Part shown: in pieces, positions 1 to 8,483 of the stretch | Position numbering within the stretch: the first letter of the stretch is position 1 | Layout: the number at the start of each line of letters is the position of its first letter | From: an uncultured Lautropia sp. | Lineage (GTDB): Bacteria; Pseudomonadota; Gammaproteobacteria; Burkholderiales; Burkholderiaceae_E | Reading direction: 5' to 3' | Assembly: GCA_938046755.1 (NCBI GenBank) | Contig: CALIXC010000063.1 | Coordinates: 1-31,192, forward strand | DNA: 31,192 nucleotides | Notes under the pieces: model-generated | Databases searched by the model: none | The model's input: the letters and a program-made list of their open reading frames with translations, nothing else | What the model was told of the DNA's origin: nothing | Position numbers and translations under genes: made by a program

Positions 1-2
1 GC

Positions 3-1412
3 AAGCCGGATGACCGTATCGCCGTCGTCAGCCTGGTCGATGGCGCCGCCTTCCAGGATCCAGTGCTGCAGGGGCTGCTGCAGCGCATGCAGACTGGGAA
101 CCTCTCGATGGTGCAGGCCGAGGCACGCCTGCGTCAGGCCCAGGCCACGCTGGCCAGCGCTGGCGCCTCGCGCCTGCCCCAGGTCAGCGTCAATGCCCAG
201 GGCGCACGCCAGGGCAGCAAGGGCAGTACAACGGGTAACAGCTCTGGCAGCACGGGCAGTTCCAGCGCCCTCAACGCCCTGGGGCTGGACGAGCAAACCC
301 TGTCCCAGCTGAGCGGCAACAGCACCGGCGTCAACAACAGTGTCCAGGCCGGTACCTCTATCAGCTGGACCCCCGACCTGTGGGGCAAGGTGTCGGCCCA
401 GGTGGAATCGGGCCGTGCGGCTCTGGAAGCCGCCGAGGCCAACCGCCGCGCCGCCGAGCTGCAGGCCCAGGTCAGTCTCATCCAGGCCTACTGGCGGATG
501 CGCCTGGCCGAGGCGCGGCTCATTCTGCAGGCCCGCTCCGAAGCGACCTCGGAACGTTCACTGCAGCTCACTCGCAATCAGTACCAGGCTGGTCTGGTGA
601 CGCGGGCCGACGTGGTGCAGGCCGAGACCAGCTTGCAGTCGGTCGTCACCCAGCGCCACGACCTGGAACGTAGCCGTGACACCGAACGCCACGCCATCGC
701 CGTGCTGATGGGTCTGCCGCCGTCGTCTCTCACCACCGCTGACTTCGCACCCACCGCCGTGGCTAATGCCGTTCCGGGTGGTAAGGACGCCTCGGCACCG
801 CCCGTCACGTTGCCGATGGTGCCCGCCATTCCCGAGACGCTGTCCATCGATCTGCTGCGCCGCCGTCCTGACGTGCGTGTGGCCGAACGCCAGGTGGCCG
901 CCGCCAATGCCGACGTGGGTGTAGCCCGCGGCGCCTGGCTGCCCGACCTCACCCTCACCACCACCGGTACCCTCAGCTCGGCCACCGTCGCCAAACTGAT
1001 CTCCTCGCCGCTGCGTTCCTGGTCCGTGGGCGCCCAGCTGGCCCAGACCCTGTTTGACGGCGGTACCCGCAGCGCCACGCTGAAGAGCCAGGAAGCCGCC
1101 TATGACGAGAAGGTGGCTGCCTATCGTCTGCAGGTTCTCACTGCCCTGCAGGAGATCGAAGACGGTCTGTTGTCGCGCCGCACGCTTGCCAGCCAGGAGG
1201 CCGACCAGCAGCGCTTGGTGGAGCTGGCCCAGGAAGCCGAACGTGTGGTGCGCAACCGCTACCAGGGCGGGGTGGTGAACTATGCCGAGCTTTCATCCGC
1301 CGAGAGCACCAGCATCAGCGCTCAGGGGCAGCTGTTGTCGCTGCAGGCCGACCGGCTGAACAACTACATCACCCTGCTGGCGGCGGTGGGGGGATCCTGG
1401 CAGCTGCAGTGA
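3..1412 (+). CDS. Outer-membrane efflux channel, TolC/NodT family (5' partial)
   Basis: This is the outer-membrane channel of a tripartite efflux pump (RND or MFS type), which exports substrates across the outer membrane with a periplasmic adaptor. The frame is open from base 3, so the start, signal peptide and lipobox lie upstream of the window; about 469 residues are visible. Family features include the early stretch DPVLQGLLQRMQTGN, followed by the alpha-helical heptad region QAEARLRQAQATLASAGASR, the repeat-2 segment LRRRPDVRVAERQVAAANAD, and the conserved end LLAAVGGSWQ. A Ser/Gly/Asn-rich insertion sits near residues 60-100 of the visible part. The two halves (around 380-760 and 840-1400) show the internal duplication of OEP proteins. 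It converges end to end on recN with no gap. The family is certain; the substrate cannot be told. Confidence 0.93.
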   Translation, partial: KPDDRIAVVSLVDGAAFQDPVLQGLLQRMQTGNLSMVQAEARLRQAQATLASAGASRLPQVSVNAQGARQGSKGSTTGNSSGSTGSSSALNALGLDEQTLSQLSGNSTGVNNSVQAGTSISWTPDLWGKVSAQVESGRAALEAAEANRRAAELQAQVSLIQAYWRMRLAEARLILQARSEATSERSLQLTRNQYQAGLVTRADVVQAETSLQSVVTQRHDLERSRDTERHAIAVLMGLPPSSLTTADFAPTAVANAVPGGKDASAPPVTLPMVPAIPETLSIDLLRRRPDVRVAERQVAAANADVGVARGAWLPDLTLTTTGTLSSATVAKLISSPLRSWSVGAQLAQTLFDGGTRSATLKSQEAAYDEKVAAYRLQVLTALQEIEDGLLSRRTLASQEADQQRLVELAQEAERVVRNRYQGGVVNYAELSSAESTSISAQGQLLSLQADRLNNYITLLAAVGGSWQLQ

Positions 1413-3068
1413 TCAGCGCCGGCTGGCCTCCAGCAGCTCGGCCGCATGGGCACGGGTCGTCCCGGTGATCTTCTTGCCGCCCAGCATCCGGGCGATCTCT
1501 TCCTGCCGGGCGGCTTCATCCAGCCGTTCCACCCGGCTGGAGACCGAATGCGCCGAGCGCGTCTTCAGCACTTTCAGGTGATGGTCGGCGCGTGCCGCCA
1601 CCTGTGGCAGGTGCGTCACGCACAGGACCTGTGACTCGGCCGCCAGCCGCTGCATCAGCTCGCCGATAACGGCGGCCACCGCACCGCCCACGCCCGTGTC
1701 CGCCTCGTCGAAGATCAGGATCGAGACCGGGGCCGAGCGCGCTGCCAGCACCGCAATGGCCAGTCCGATGCGGGAGAGCTCCCCGCCCGAGGCCACCCGG
1801 GCGATGGGGCGGGGCGTGGCGCCCTCGTGTGCGGCAATCTGGAACTCCACCGCGTCGATGCCCGATGGTCCGGGCGTAGCCGGCGTGCAGGCGATCAGCA
1901 GCCGGGTGCCCGGCATGCCCAGACGCTCGACCTGCTTGGTGACTTCGCCGGCCAGGCGAGCGGCCGTCTTCTTGCGGGCCGCCGACACCTTCTCGGCCAG
2001 CTTGCGGTAGGCGGCCTCGGCCTCTGCCCTCGCGGCCTCCAGTTTCTCGATGTCGACCGCTGCGCCCAACTGTTCCAGCTCGGCCTGCAAGCCCTGCAGG
2101 TGCGAGGCCAGGTCCTGCGGCTGCAGGCGCAGCTTGCGGGCCGTGTTGAAGAGCGCCGCCACCCGCTGCTCCACCTCGGCAAAGCGTTCCGGATCCAGGT
2201 CTACCCGGTCGGCATAGGCGGCCAGCTCGCTGGCGGCTTCGTCGATCTGGATGACGGCGGAGTCCACCAGCTCGGCGGCATTCTTCAGGGAAGGGTCGAT
2301 CTCGGCCAGGGCCCGCAGGCGCCCCTGCAGGCTGCTCAGGCGGCTGGCAATGGCGTCCTCGTCGCGCTCCAGTGCATTGGCCAGCGCATCAGCCCCGGCC
2401 AGCAGGTCGTGGGCATGCGCCAGCCGCTGCTGCTCGGCCGACAAGGCTTCCCATTCGCCCGGTGCCAGCCGAAGCTGCGTCAGCTCGTCGATCTCCCATT
2501 GCAACCGCTCGATGCGGATGGCTTCCTCGCGTGAACCGCTGCGTGCCGCCTCCAGCGCCCTGGACGCCTGCTGCCAGCGCTGCCAGCCCTGGGCCAGATC
2601 GGCCAGCAGTCGTTCCTGCCCGGCCAGCCGGTCCAGCAGCTCGCGCTGGGCACCGGGGCGCAACAGGTGCTGCGATTCATGCTGGCCATGGATGTCCACC
2701 AGCTGCTCGCCCAGCTCACGCAGTCGGGCGATGGTGCTGGGGTGGCCATTGATCTGGGCACGCGAGCGGCCGTCCTTTTCGACGATGCGGCGCAGCAGCA
2801 GCTGGCCTGGATCGCCGGCCAGGTCGTGTTCGGCCAGCCAGGCAGCCAGCGTGTCGTCAATGCCGAAGAGCGCCGAGATGTCGGCCCGCTCGGCCCCCTC
2901 GCGCACCAGCGTTGCATCACCGCGCCCGCCCAGCACCAGGCCCATCGCATCCAGCAGGATGGACTTGCCGGCCCCGGTCTCGCCGGTCAGCACCGTGAAT
3001 CCCGGCCCGAATTCGATCTCGGCCGATTCGACGATCACGAAATCCCTGAGTCGCAACCATTGCAGCAT
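1413..3068 (-). CDS. recN: DNA repair protein RecN
   Basis: RecN is an SMC-like ATPase acting in recombinational repair of double-strand breaks. The 551-residue length is normal for the family. Walker A is GETGAGKS at residues 29-36, the ABC signature SGGELSR is near 427-433, and Walker B is ILIFDEADTG near 450-459, followed by the THLPQVAA segment. Between the two halves lies a long coiled coil rich in Ala, Glu, Gln and Arg (about 150-370). The ATG at 3068 gives the canonical MLQWLRLRDFVIVE start, with a GAGAGG-like ribosome site upstream. It lies 54 bp downstream of nadK on the same strand and probably shares its transcript. I saw no clear LexA box in that gap, but there is an 11-bp tandem repeat (annotated separately). 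Confidence 0.97.
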   Translation of the reverse strand: MLQWLRLRDFVIVESAEIEFGPGFTVLTGETGAGKSILLDAMGLVLGGRGDATLVREGAERADISALFGIDDTLAAWLAEHDLAGDPGQLLLRRIVEKDGRSRAQINGHPSTIARLRELGEQLVDIHGQHESQHLLRPGAQRELLDRLAGQERLLADLAQGWQRWQQASRALEAARSGSREEAIRIERLQWEIDELTQLRLAPGEWEALSAEQQRLAHAHDLLAGADALANALERDEDAIASRLSSLQGRLRALAEIDPSLKNAAELVDSAVIQIDEAASELAAYADRVDLDPERFAEVEQRVAALFNTARKLRLQPQDLASHLQGLQAELEQLGAAVDIEKLEAARAEAEAAYRKLAEKVSAARKKTAARLAGEVTKQVERLGMPGTRLLIACTPATPGPSGIDAVEFQIAAHEGATPRPIARVASGGELSRIGLAIAVLAARSAPVSILIFDEADTGVGGAVAAVIGELMQRLAAESQVLCVTHLPQVAARADHHLKVLKTRSAHSVSSRVERLDEAARQEEIARMLGGKKITGTTRAHAAELLEASRR

Positions 3069-3096
3069 GATGGAAAGCCTCTCGTCCTGGAAAGCG

Positions 3097-3118
3097 CTTC
3101 GTATGAACTTCGTATGAA
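3097..3118. repeat. Perfect 11-bp tandem repeat upstream of recN
   Basis: CTTCGTATGAA occurs twice head to tail (3097-3107 and 3108-3118) between the nadK stop and the recN start, 29-50 bases upstream of the recN ATG. It may be a regulator site or a chance duplication. It does not match a LexA box. Confidence 0.75.
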
Positions 3119-3122
3119 ACCG

Positions 3123-3992
3123 TCAGCCCCGCCGCGGCTCCAGCCCCGGGATCTCGTGCCAGTTGAGCTTGGTGCGCAGCGTGGCGTAGTAGCTGTAGCC
3201 GGGCGGATGCAGGAAGCGGCTGGAGTCGGCCGAACGGTGCAGCACCACCCGGTCGCCCAGCTGCAGGGATGCAAAGGACTGCATGTCGCAGTTGAGCCGG
3301 GCGTTCCGTCCGTGGCGGATGGTCAGTTCCACCTCGCACTGGTCGGGCAGGATGATGGGGCGTGCCGACAGTGACTGTGGCGCCACCGGCGCCAGCACGA
3401 AGCCGTGCAGCGACGGGTGCATCAGCGGCCCGCCCACCGACAGCGCGTAGGCGGTGGAGCCCGTGGGCGTGGCCACGATCAGGCCGTCGGCGCGCGGGCT
3501 GTACATGTAAAGCCCGTTGACGCTCACCTCGATCTCGATCAGCCCGGTGTGCGAGCTGCGGCTGATCACCACATCATTGAGCGCCCGGGCGTGAAAGAGC
3601 GCCTTGCCGTCCCGCCAGATGTGCGCTTCGAGCAGTGACCGTTCCTCGATCTCGTAGTGGCCGTTCAGGATCTCGTCCAGCCCCTTCTGCCAGTCCGACA
3701 TCGGAATGTCGGTGATGAAGCCCAGCCGCCCGCGGTTGATGCCGACGATGGGCACCTTCAGCGGGGCCAGCGCGCGGGCCACCCCCAGCATGGTGCCGTC
3801 GCCCCCCACCACCACGGCTAAATCTGCCCGGCGCCCCAGTGACTGCACCAGTCGCATGTTGCGGCTGATCTCGGTCAGCACCGTGATACCGCGCTGGGTC
3901 AGCCAGTCGGCAATTTCCTCGAGGATGCGCTCGCGCAGCCCGTCGGATTGCGGGCGACCAAACAGCGCGATGGTCTTGAAAGGGGCAGTCAT
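3123..3992 (-). CDS. nadK: NAD kinase
   Basis: This enzyme phosphorylates NAD to NADP in the cytoplasm. The start chosen is the ATG at 3992 (MTAPFKTIALFGRPQ), giving 289 residues, the usual size. An in-frame extension of 38 codons to 4106 would run through the hrcA start region and has no family similarity. The catalytic GGDGT motif is at residues 63-67 (VVGGDGTMLGVAR), NRGRLGFITD follows at 87-96, and TPTGSTAYALSVGGP at 174-188 is the second nucleotide-binding signature. The gene diverges from hrcA with 76 bp between start codons and is followed by recN, the usual betaproteobacterial order. Confidence 0.97.
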   Translation of the reverse strand: MTAPFKTIALFGRPQSDGLRERILEEIADWLTQRGITVLTEISRNMRLVQSLGRRADLAVVVGGDGTMLGVARALAPLKVPIVGINRGRLGFITDIPMSDWQKGLDEILNGHYEIEERSLLEAHIWRDGKALFHARALNDVVISRSSHTGLIEIEVSVNGLYMYSPRADGLIVATPTGSTAYALSVGGPLMHPSLHGFVLAPVAPQSLSARPIILPDQCEVELTIRHGRNARLNCDMQSFASLQLGDRVVLHRSADSSRFLHPPGYSYYATLRTKLNWHEIPGLEPRRG

Positions 3993-4068
3993 GCGGCGGA
4001 TTGAACCATAATTCCGGATAATTGCGTCATGGTCATTGACTCCTGCCGGGTCATCCCGGGTAAGCCGA

Positions 4069-5088
4069 ATGGATGAACGCGCCCGAATCCTGCTCAAGTC
4101 CCTCATCGAACACTACATCGTCGACGGCCAGCCCGTGGGCTCGCGCACGCTGTCGCAGTACTCGCGCCTGGACCTGTCGCCGGCCACCATCCGCAACGTC
4201 ATGGCCGATCTGGAAGAGCACGGCCTGATTGCCCACCGCCACACGTCCAGTGGTCGTGTGCCCACTCCGCGTGGCTACCGGCTGTTCGTCGACTCGCTGC
4301 TCACCGTCCAGCCCCTGGAAGCCGGCGAGGCCAGCCAGATGCAGGGCGCCCTGGTGGCCCAGGAGCCGCGCCAGGTCCTGGCCAAGGCTGCAGGGCTGCT
4401 CTCGGAGCTTTCGTCCTTTGCCGGCGTGGTCTCCACCCAGCGCCGCAGTGGCACCTTCCGGCACATCGAGTTCCTGCGGCTCTCGGCCCGACGTGTGCTG
4501 CTCATTCTTGTGTCGCCCGAGGGGGACGTGCACAACCGCATGCTGCAGCTTGACCGCGACTACACGCCATCCACCCTCAACGAGGCGGCCAACTACATCA
4601 ATGCCCATTACGCCGGCATCGGCTTCGACGAGATCAAGCGCCGCCTGGGCACCGAGCTGGCCGAGCTGCGCCGCGACATCAGCGCCCTGATGCAGCGCGC
4701 CGTCGATGCCGGTCGCGAGGCTGTGGAAGACGACAGCGACAAGATGCTCATTGCCGGCAGCAGCAACTTCGTCGGCATCCCCGACTTCGCCGATGACATG
4801 GCACGCCTGAAGCAGCTCTTCAGCCTCTTCGAGCAGCGCACCGACCTGCTGCAGCTGATGGATGCCTCGGCCCGCGCCAGCGGCGTGCAGATCTACATTG
4901 GCGGCGAATCCGAGCTGGTGCCGATGGAGGAACTGTCCATCGTCATTGCCCCCTACAAGGCCGACGGCAAGGTGGTGGGCACCCTGGGCGTCATCGGCCC
5001 CACCCGTATGGCCTACCAGCGGATGATCCCCATGGTGGACATCACGGCGCGGCTGGTGTCGTCGGCGCTGGATGTGGGGCGGGAGTGA
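4069..5088 (+). CDS. hrcA: Heat-inducible transcription repressor HrcA
   Basis: HrcA represses chaperone operons by binding CIRCE operators and is kept active by GroEL. The ATG at 4069 gives MDERARILLKSLIEHYI and 339 residues, matching the family; a TTG at 4036 would add 11 unrelated residues. The N-terminal winged helix holds the signatures PVGSRTLSQYS, LSPATIRNVMADLEE and SGRVPTPRGYRLFVDSLL. The rest is the HrcA dimerisation domain, ending IGPTRMAYQRMIPMVD. No CIRCE element was seen near hrcA, grpE or dnaK in this window, so its target is probably groESL elsewhere, while dnaK here carries a sigma-32 type promoter. Confidence 0.97.
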   Translation: MDERARILLKSLIEHYIVDGQPVGSRTLSQYSRLDLSPATIRNVMADLEEHGLIAHRHTSSGRVPTPRGYRLFVDSLLTVQPLEAGEASQMQGALVAQEPRQVLAKAAGLLSELSSFAGVVSTQRRSGTFRHIEFLRLSARRVLLILVSPEGDVHNRMLQLDRDYTPSTLNEAANYINAHYAGIGFDEIKRRLGTELAELRRDISALMQRAVDAGREAVEDDSDKMLIAGSSNFVGIPDFADDMARLKQLFSLFEQRTDLLQLMDASARASGVQIYIGGESELVPMEELSIVIAPYKADGKVVGTLGVIGPTRMAYQRMIPMVDITARLVSSALDVGRE

Positions 5089-5160
5089 GACGCAGATGAT
5101 GGACGAGTCGACGCCTGAGTCTCTGGCACAACGGAATGCCCCGGCAGATCGGTCGGCCCC

Positions 5161-5166
5161 TACAAT
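5161..5166 (+). promoter_or_regulatory. Candidate -10 element (TACAAT)
   Basis: TACAAT lies 24 bases before the ATG of the AlbA_2 gene in the 102-bp gap after hrcA. No convincing -35 box is visible at the right spacing (the bases there are GCCCCG). It may drive the cassette, or may be the older hemH promoter that the cassette now separates from hemH; this is inference. Confidence 0.4.
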
Positions 5167-5190
5167 CGAAACAACCATTCTGGATGGCCC

Positions 5191-6375
5191 ATGCTGACCA
5201 TTGATCAATTGAAGGCCCTGTTGGACGATTTGGAGTCGGACTGTGTCGAACGTACAGTTTCCGTAGACAAGACCGACAAGTTCTCCCAAGCGGTCTGTGC
5301 CTTTGCCAACGACTACCCGGGGCGCAGATCGCCGGGTTACCTGATCATCGGCGTGGATGACAGGGGGCGGCCCGTGGGACTGACGGTGACTGACCAGTTG
5401 CTCCAGAATCTGGGGGCACTGAGATCCGATGGCAACATTCTGCCTTTGCCGGCATTGACGGTCACACGCCATGAGCTGGAAGGCGGGCAGATCGCCGTCG
5501 TGGAGGTGCATCCGTCGGACTTGCCTCCAGTCCGATACAAGGGACAGGTATGGCTTCGGGTGGGACCCAGAAAAGCCATCGCCAACGAGCAGGAGGAGCG
5601 CGTGCTGATGGAGCGGCGGATTGCCAATGCACGCAGCTATGACGCAACGCCGGTCACGGATGCTTCCATCAGCGATCTGTCCTTGCCACTGTTCGAGGCC
5701 TACCGGCAGGAAGTGATCGATCCTGCCGTGATCGAGGCGAATCATCGCCCGCTGGAGGACCAGCTGACCTCATTGCGCTTTCTGGACAATAGAAGCAAGA
5801 CGCCCACGGTTGCCGGCATCCTGATGTTCGGAAAGAATCCGCGGTATTTCCTGCCTGGTGCATATATTCAATACCTGCGTATGCCGGGAGACAGCCTGAC
5901 CGATATTCCGGATGATCAGGCGGAAATATCAGGTGATCTGTTGAGCGTCCTGCGGGAGCTGGATGTCCGGTTGAAGGGTAACATCACGCAGGAAATGTCA
6001 TCAGTCAGTGCGTTGCGTGAGCAGAGTTCCTGGGATTATCCACAGCTTGCCGTCCGCGAATTGCTGCTGAATGCAATCATGCATCGGGATTACCAGTCCA
6101 ATACCCCGGTCCGCTTGTACTGGTTCTCCGACCGGATCGAGATTCAGAGTCCAGGTGGGCTGTATGGCGAGGTGACACAGGAAACACTGATGCGCAGCAA
6201 CAGCTATCGGAACCCCGTGATTGCCGAATGCATGAAGGCGCTGGGATATGTGAACCGGTTTGGCTACGGCATTCTTCGTGCGCAAGATGCCCTTCGGAAG
6301 AATGGCAGTGCAGACGCAGAGTTTGAGATCAATGACAAGTTCTTTCTAGTCACCATCCGGCGGAGAATGTCATGA
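5191..6375 (+). CDS. AlbA_2 / GHKL-ATPase (RecG-like C-terminal) protein
   Basis: A 394-residue protein with the Schlafen-like AlbA_2 architecture. The N-terminal part (about 15-135) has the AlbA_2 core AVCAFANDYPG, GYLIIGVDDRGRPVGL and the strand pair VRYKGQVWLRVGPRKA; the usual EFK motif reads ERT. A winged-helix middle (about 150-260) includes SLRFLDN and TPTVAGILMFG. The C-terminal part (about 280-394) is a HATPase_c_4-like fold with an N-box VRELLLNAIMHRDY (E290, N294) and RIEIQSPGGLYG (316-326). Such proteins are often mislabelled as RecG helicase or transcriptional regulators, but no helicase motor is present. Its stop overlaps the downstream ParA gene by 4 bp (ATGA), so the two are co-translated. 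GC content is visibly lower than the flanks, suggesting transfer. The exact function is unknown. Confidence 0.88.
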   Translation: MLTIDQLKALLDDLESDCVERTVSVDKTDKFSQAVCAFANDYPGRRSPGYLIIGVDDRGRPVGLTVTDQLLQNLGALRSDGNILPLPALTVTRHELEGGQIAVVEVHPSDLPPVRYKGQVWLRVGPRKAIANEQEERVLMERRIANARSYDATPVTDASISDLSLPLFEAYRQEVIDPAVIEANHRPLEDQLTSLRFLDNRSKTPTVAGILMFGKNPRYFLPGAYIQYLRMPGDSLTDIPDDQAEISGDLLSVLRELDVRLKGNITQEMSSVSALREQSSWDYPQLAVRELLLNAIMHRDYQSNTPVRLYWFSDRIEIQSPGGLYGEVTQETLMRSNSYRNPVIAECMKALGYVNRFGYGILRAQDALRKNGSADAEFEINDKFFLVTIRRRMS

Positions 6376-7367
6376 GAACCATCGCCTTCTTCAACAACAA
6401 GGGAGGAGTCGGGAAGACTTCGGTGGTCTACCACCTAGCATGGATGTATGCTGATCGGGGGCTCAAGGTCCTGGTTGCGGATCTCGACCCTCAGGCCAAT
6501 CTCAGCGCCATGTTCCTCGATGATGAGCGTCTCATTGAATTATGGGAGGGCGGTGAGCGCGGGACTATCGTAGATAGTCTGAAACCGCTCATGGAAAGAA
6601 CGGGAGATATAGACGAGCCTCATGTTGAACAGATCGGCAAGGGTGATATTGGATTGATTCCGGGAAACCTTGCGTTGTCACGTTTTGAAGATCTTCTGTC
6701 CGAGAACTGGCCGAAGTGCTTGTCTGGCGAGGTGGCACCATTCCGAGTCATCACCGCATTCCATCGGATCCTCGCGCGTGCCGCAGACGCAATGAGTGCC
6801 GATCTGGTGCTGATCGATGTCGGACCAAACCTGGGGGCCATCAATCGTGCGGCGTTGATCGCGGCGAGGCAGGTGGTTTTGTCATTGGCGCCCGATCTGT
6901 TTTCATTGCAAGGACTCAGGAACCTTGGCCCCACACTTCGTGACTGGAGGAAAGGATGGAAGAAAAGACTAGAAGAATTGCCGACCGACGCCGGAGTGGA
7001 TGTCCCAACTGGGGGCATGTCACCGTTGGGATATGTCGTCATGCAGCATGGAGTTCGTGACAATAGACCCGTCAAGGCATACCAGCGTTGGCTGGAGAGG
7101 ATCCCCAGGATCTATCGGTCTTCCGTGCTGGCTGAAGAACCAGCGGGCAGTGTGCCCCAGGTCGAAGACGATCCCTATCGTCTGGCGCTGCTCAAGAATT
7201 ATCGTTCCCTCATGCCCTTGGCCATGGATGCACACAAACCGATGTTTTCCCTGAAATCTTCTGACGGTGCCATCGGTGCACACGCGGCCGCCGTGAAAGC
7301 GTGCTATGGCGATTTTCTGCAGCTTGGCAGACGCATTGGCGAGAAATCGGGTTTTGCCGTCAGTTGA
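6372..7367 (+). CDS. ParA/Soj-type ATPase (AAA_31), orphan
   Basis: A 331-residue MinD/ParA-superfamily ATPase. The deviant Walker A NNKGGVGKTS (residues 8-17) carries the signature lysine K10; the A' motif DLDPQANLS is at 37-45; Walker B is LVLIDVGPNLG (145-155), with DVGP in place of the common DTPP. The C-terminal half (about 190-331) is longer than in chromosomal Soj and contains a PLGYVVMQHGVRDNRPVKAY segment. No ParB-like gene or centromere-like repeat lies nearby, so plasmid or chromosome partitioning is unlikely to be its role here. It overlaps the AlbA_2 gene by 4 bp and is followed directly by hemH with no spacer. Base composition is lower in GC than the neighbours. The role is unknown; a defence or regulatory pair is one possibility. 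Confidence 0.88.
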   Translation: MRTIAFFNNKGGVGKTSVVYHLAWMYADRGLKVLVADLDPQANLSAMFLDDERLIELWEGGERGTIVDSLKPLMERTGDIDEPHVEQIGKGDIGLIPGNLALSRFEDLLSENWPKCLSGEVAPFRVITAFHRILARAADAMSADLVLIDVGPNLGAINRAALIAARQVVLSLAPDLFSLQGLRNLGPTLRDWRKGWKKRLEELPTDAGVDVPTGGMSPLGYVVMQHGVRDNRPVKAYQRWLERIPRIYRSSVLAEEPAGSVPQVEDDPYRLALLKNYRSLMPLAMDAHKPMFSLKSSDGAIGAHAAAVKACYGDFLQLGRRIGEKSGFAVS

Positions 7368-8417
7368 ATGAACCATTCCATGAACGATACCGTCCCACCC
7401 TCCCGCGCCGCCATCCTGCTGGTCCAGCTGGGCACGCCTGACAAGCCGGAGGTGCCGGAGGTGCGCCGCTACCTGCGTGAGTTTCTCACCGACCGGCGGG
7501 TGGTCGAGCAGTCGCCCCTCATCTGGTGGCCCATCCTGTACTCCGTGGTGCTGACCCGCCGACCCAAGGAGTCGGCCGAGAAGTACCGCTCCATCTGGAC
7601 CAAGGCCGGCTCGCCGCTGCTGGTCAACACGAAGCTGGTGGCCGAGGCGCTGCAGGACGAGCTGAACAAGCGAGGCCGGCAGGTGGAGGTGGTCTGGGCC
7701 ATGCGCTATGGCAACCCGTCGATGGTCGAGGCCCTGCGCGACCTGCGCGATCGGGGTTTCTCGCGCATTGTCGTGCTGCCGATGTACCCGCAGTACTCGG
7801 CTGCCACCAGCGGCACCGTGTTCGACGTGATCGCCCGCGAGTTCCTCAAGTGGCGCAGCATTCCGGCGCTGCGCTTCCTGCAGAGCTTTCACGATGACCC
7901 TGGCTACATTGCCGCCGTGGCCGAGAGCATCCGCCACTTCTGGCGCCAGTCCGAGGCCGGCAAGCCCGAGAAGCTCATCTTCAGCTTCCACGGCCTGCCG
8001 CAGAGCTGCGTGGATCAGGGCGACCCCTATGTGAAGCAGTGCCAGGAAAGCGCCGCCCTCATTGCCGCTGCCCTGGGGCTGGCCAAGGAGGACTGGCTGC
8101 TTAGCTTCCAGTCACGTTTCGGGCGTGCGGAATGGGTCAAGCCCTATACCCAGCCCACCGTGGAGGCGCTGGCCAGGAAGGGCGTCAAGACCGTGGACGT
8201 GGTGTGCCCGGGGTTCGTGTCTGACTGCATCGAGACGCTGGAAGAGATCGACATGGAGGTGCACAACGCCTTTGTGGGCGCCGGCGGCAAGCGCTTCCGC
8301 TACATCCATTGCCTCAACGACGCCCCGTTGTGGATCCACGCCCTGGCCGACATCGTGGGCAACGAGCTGGCGGGGTGGAAGACACTGGAGGCGGAGCAGG
8401 GGCGGCGCAAGGGGTGA
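7368..8417 (+). CDS. hemH: Ferrochelatase
   Basis: Ferrochelatase inserts ferrous iron into protoporphyrin IX, the last step of heme synthesis. The 349 residues cover the whole family: AAILLVQLGTPDKPEV at the N-terminus, the GSPLLVNT motif, VLPMYPQYSAATSG, the active-site stretch LIFSFHGLPQSCVDQGDPY with the metal-binding His, LSFQSRFGRAEWVKPYT, and CPGFVSDCIETLEE. The ATG at 7368 directly follows the ParA stop (TGA ATG); a second ATG at 7380 (MNDTVPP) is an equally possible start, and neither has a clear ribosome site. It probably followed hrcA directly before the two-gene cassette arrived, so transcription may now depend on the cassette or on a promoter inside parA. Confidence 0.97.
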   Translation: MNHSMNDTVPPSRAAILLVQLGTPDKPEVPEVRRYLREFLTDRRVVEQSPLIWWPILYSVVLTRRPKESAEKYRSIWTKAGSPLLVNTKLVAEALQDELNKRGRQVEVVWAMRYGNPSMVEALRDLRDRGFSRIVVLPMYPQYSAATSGTVFDVIAREFLKWRSIPALRFLQSFHDDPGYIAAVAESIRHFWRQSEAGKPEKLIFSFHGLPQSCVDQGDPYVKQCQESAALIAAALGLAKEDWLLSFQSRFGRAEWVKPYTQPTVEALARKGVKTVDVVCPGFVSDCIETLEEIDMEVHNAFVGAGGKRFRYIHCLNDAPLWIHALADIVGNELAGWKTLEAEQGRRKG

Positions 8418-8430
8418 GGGAGAGGGAAGA

Positions 8431-8460
8431 TTGACGAAAAGTACTGTTTTTAGTACTTTT
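8431..8460 (+). promoter_or_regulatory. Toxin-antitoxin promoter with palindromic operator
   Basis: TTGACG (8431-8436) and TACTTT (8454-8459) are spaced by 17 bases. A perfect 9-bp inverted repeat, AAAAGTACT (8437-8445) and AGTACTTTT (8452-8460) with a 6-base centre, fills the spacer and -10. It ends 23 bases before the antitoxin start, the layout expected for autorepression by a Phd-type antitoxin. A weak hemH terminator is the alternative. Confidence 0.6.
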
Positions 8461-8483
8461 ATTATGTCCAGAAGGAGCTCTCC

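Noticed and set aside
3097..3118. Similarity of the tandem repeat to a loxP arm
   Set aside because: Only about 10 bases match and they are in tandem rather than inverted order, so chance is the likely cause.
3993..4068. Search for a CIRCE operator (TTAGCACTC-N9-GAGTGCTAA) near hrcA, grpE and dnaK
   Set aside because: No matching pair of half-sites was seen, so HrcA control of these genes is not claimed.
4051..5745. 564-codon minus-strand frame over hrcA and the AlbA_2 gene
   Set aside because: It is antisense to two well-supported genes and reads as low-complexity sequence typical of shadow frames.
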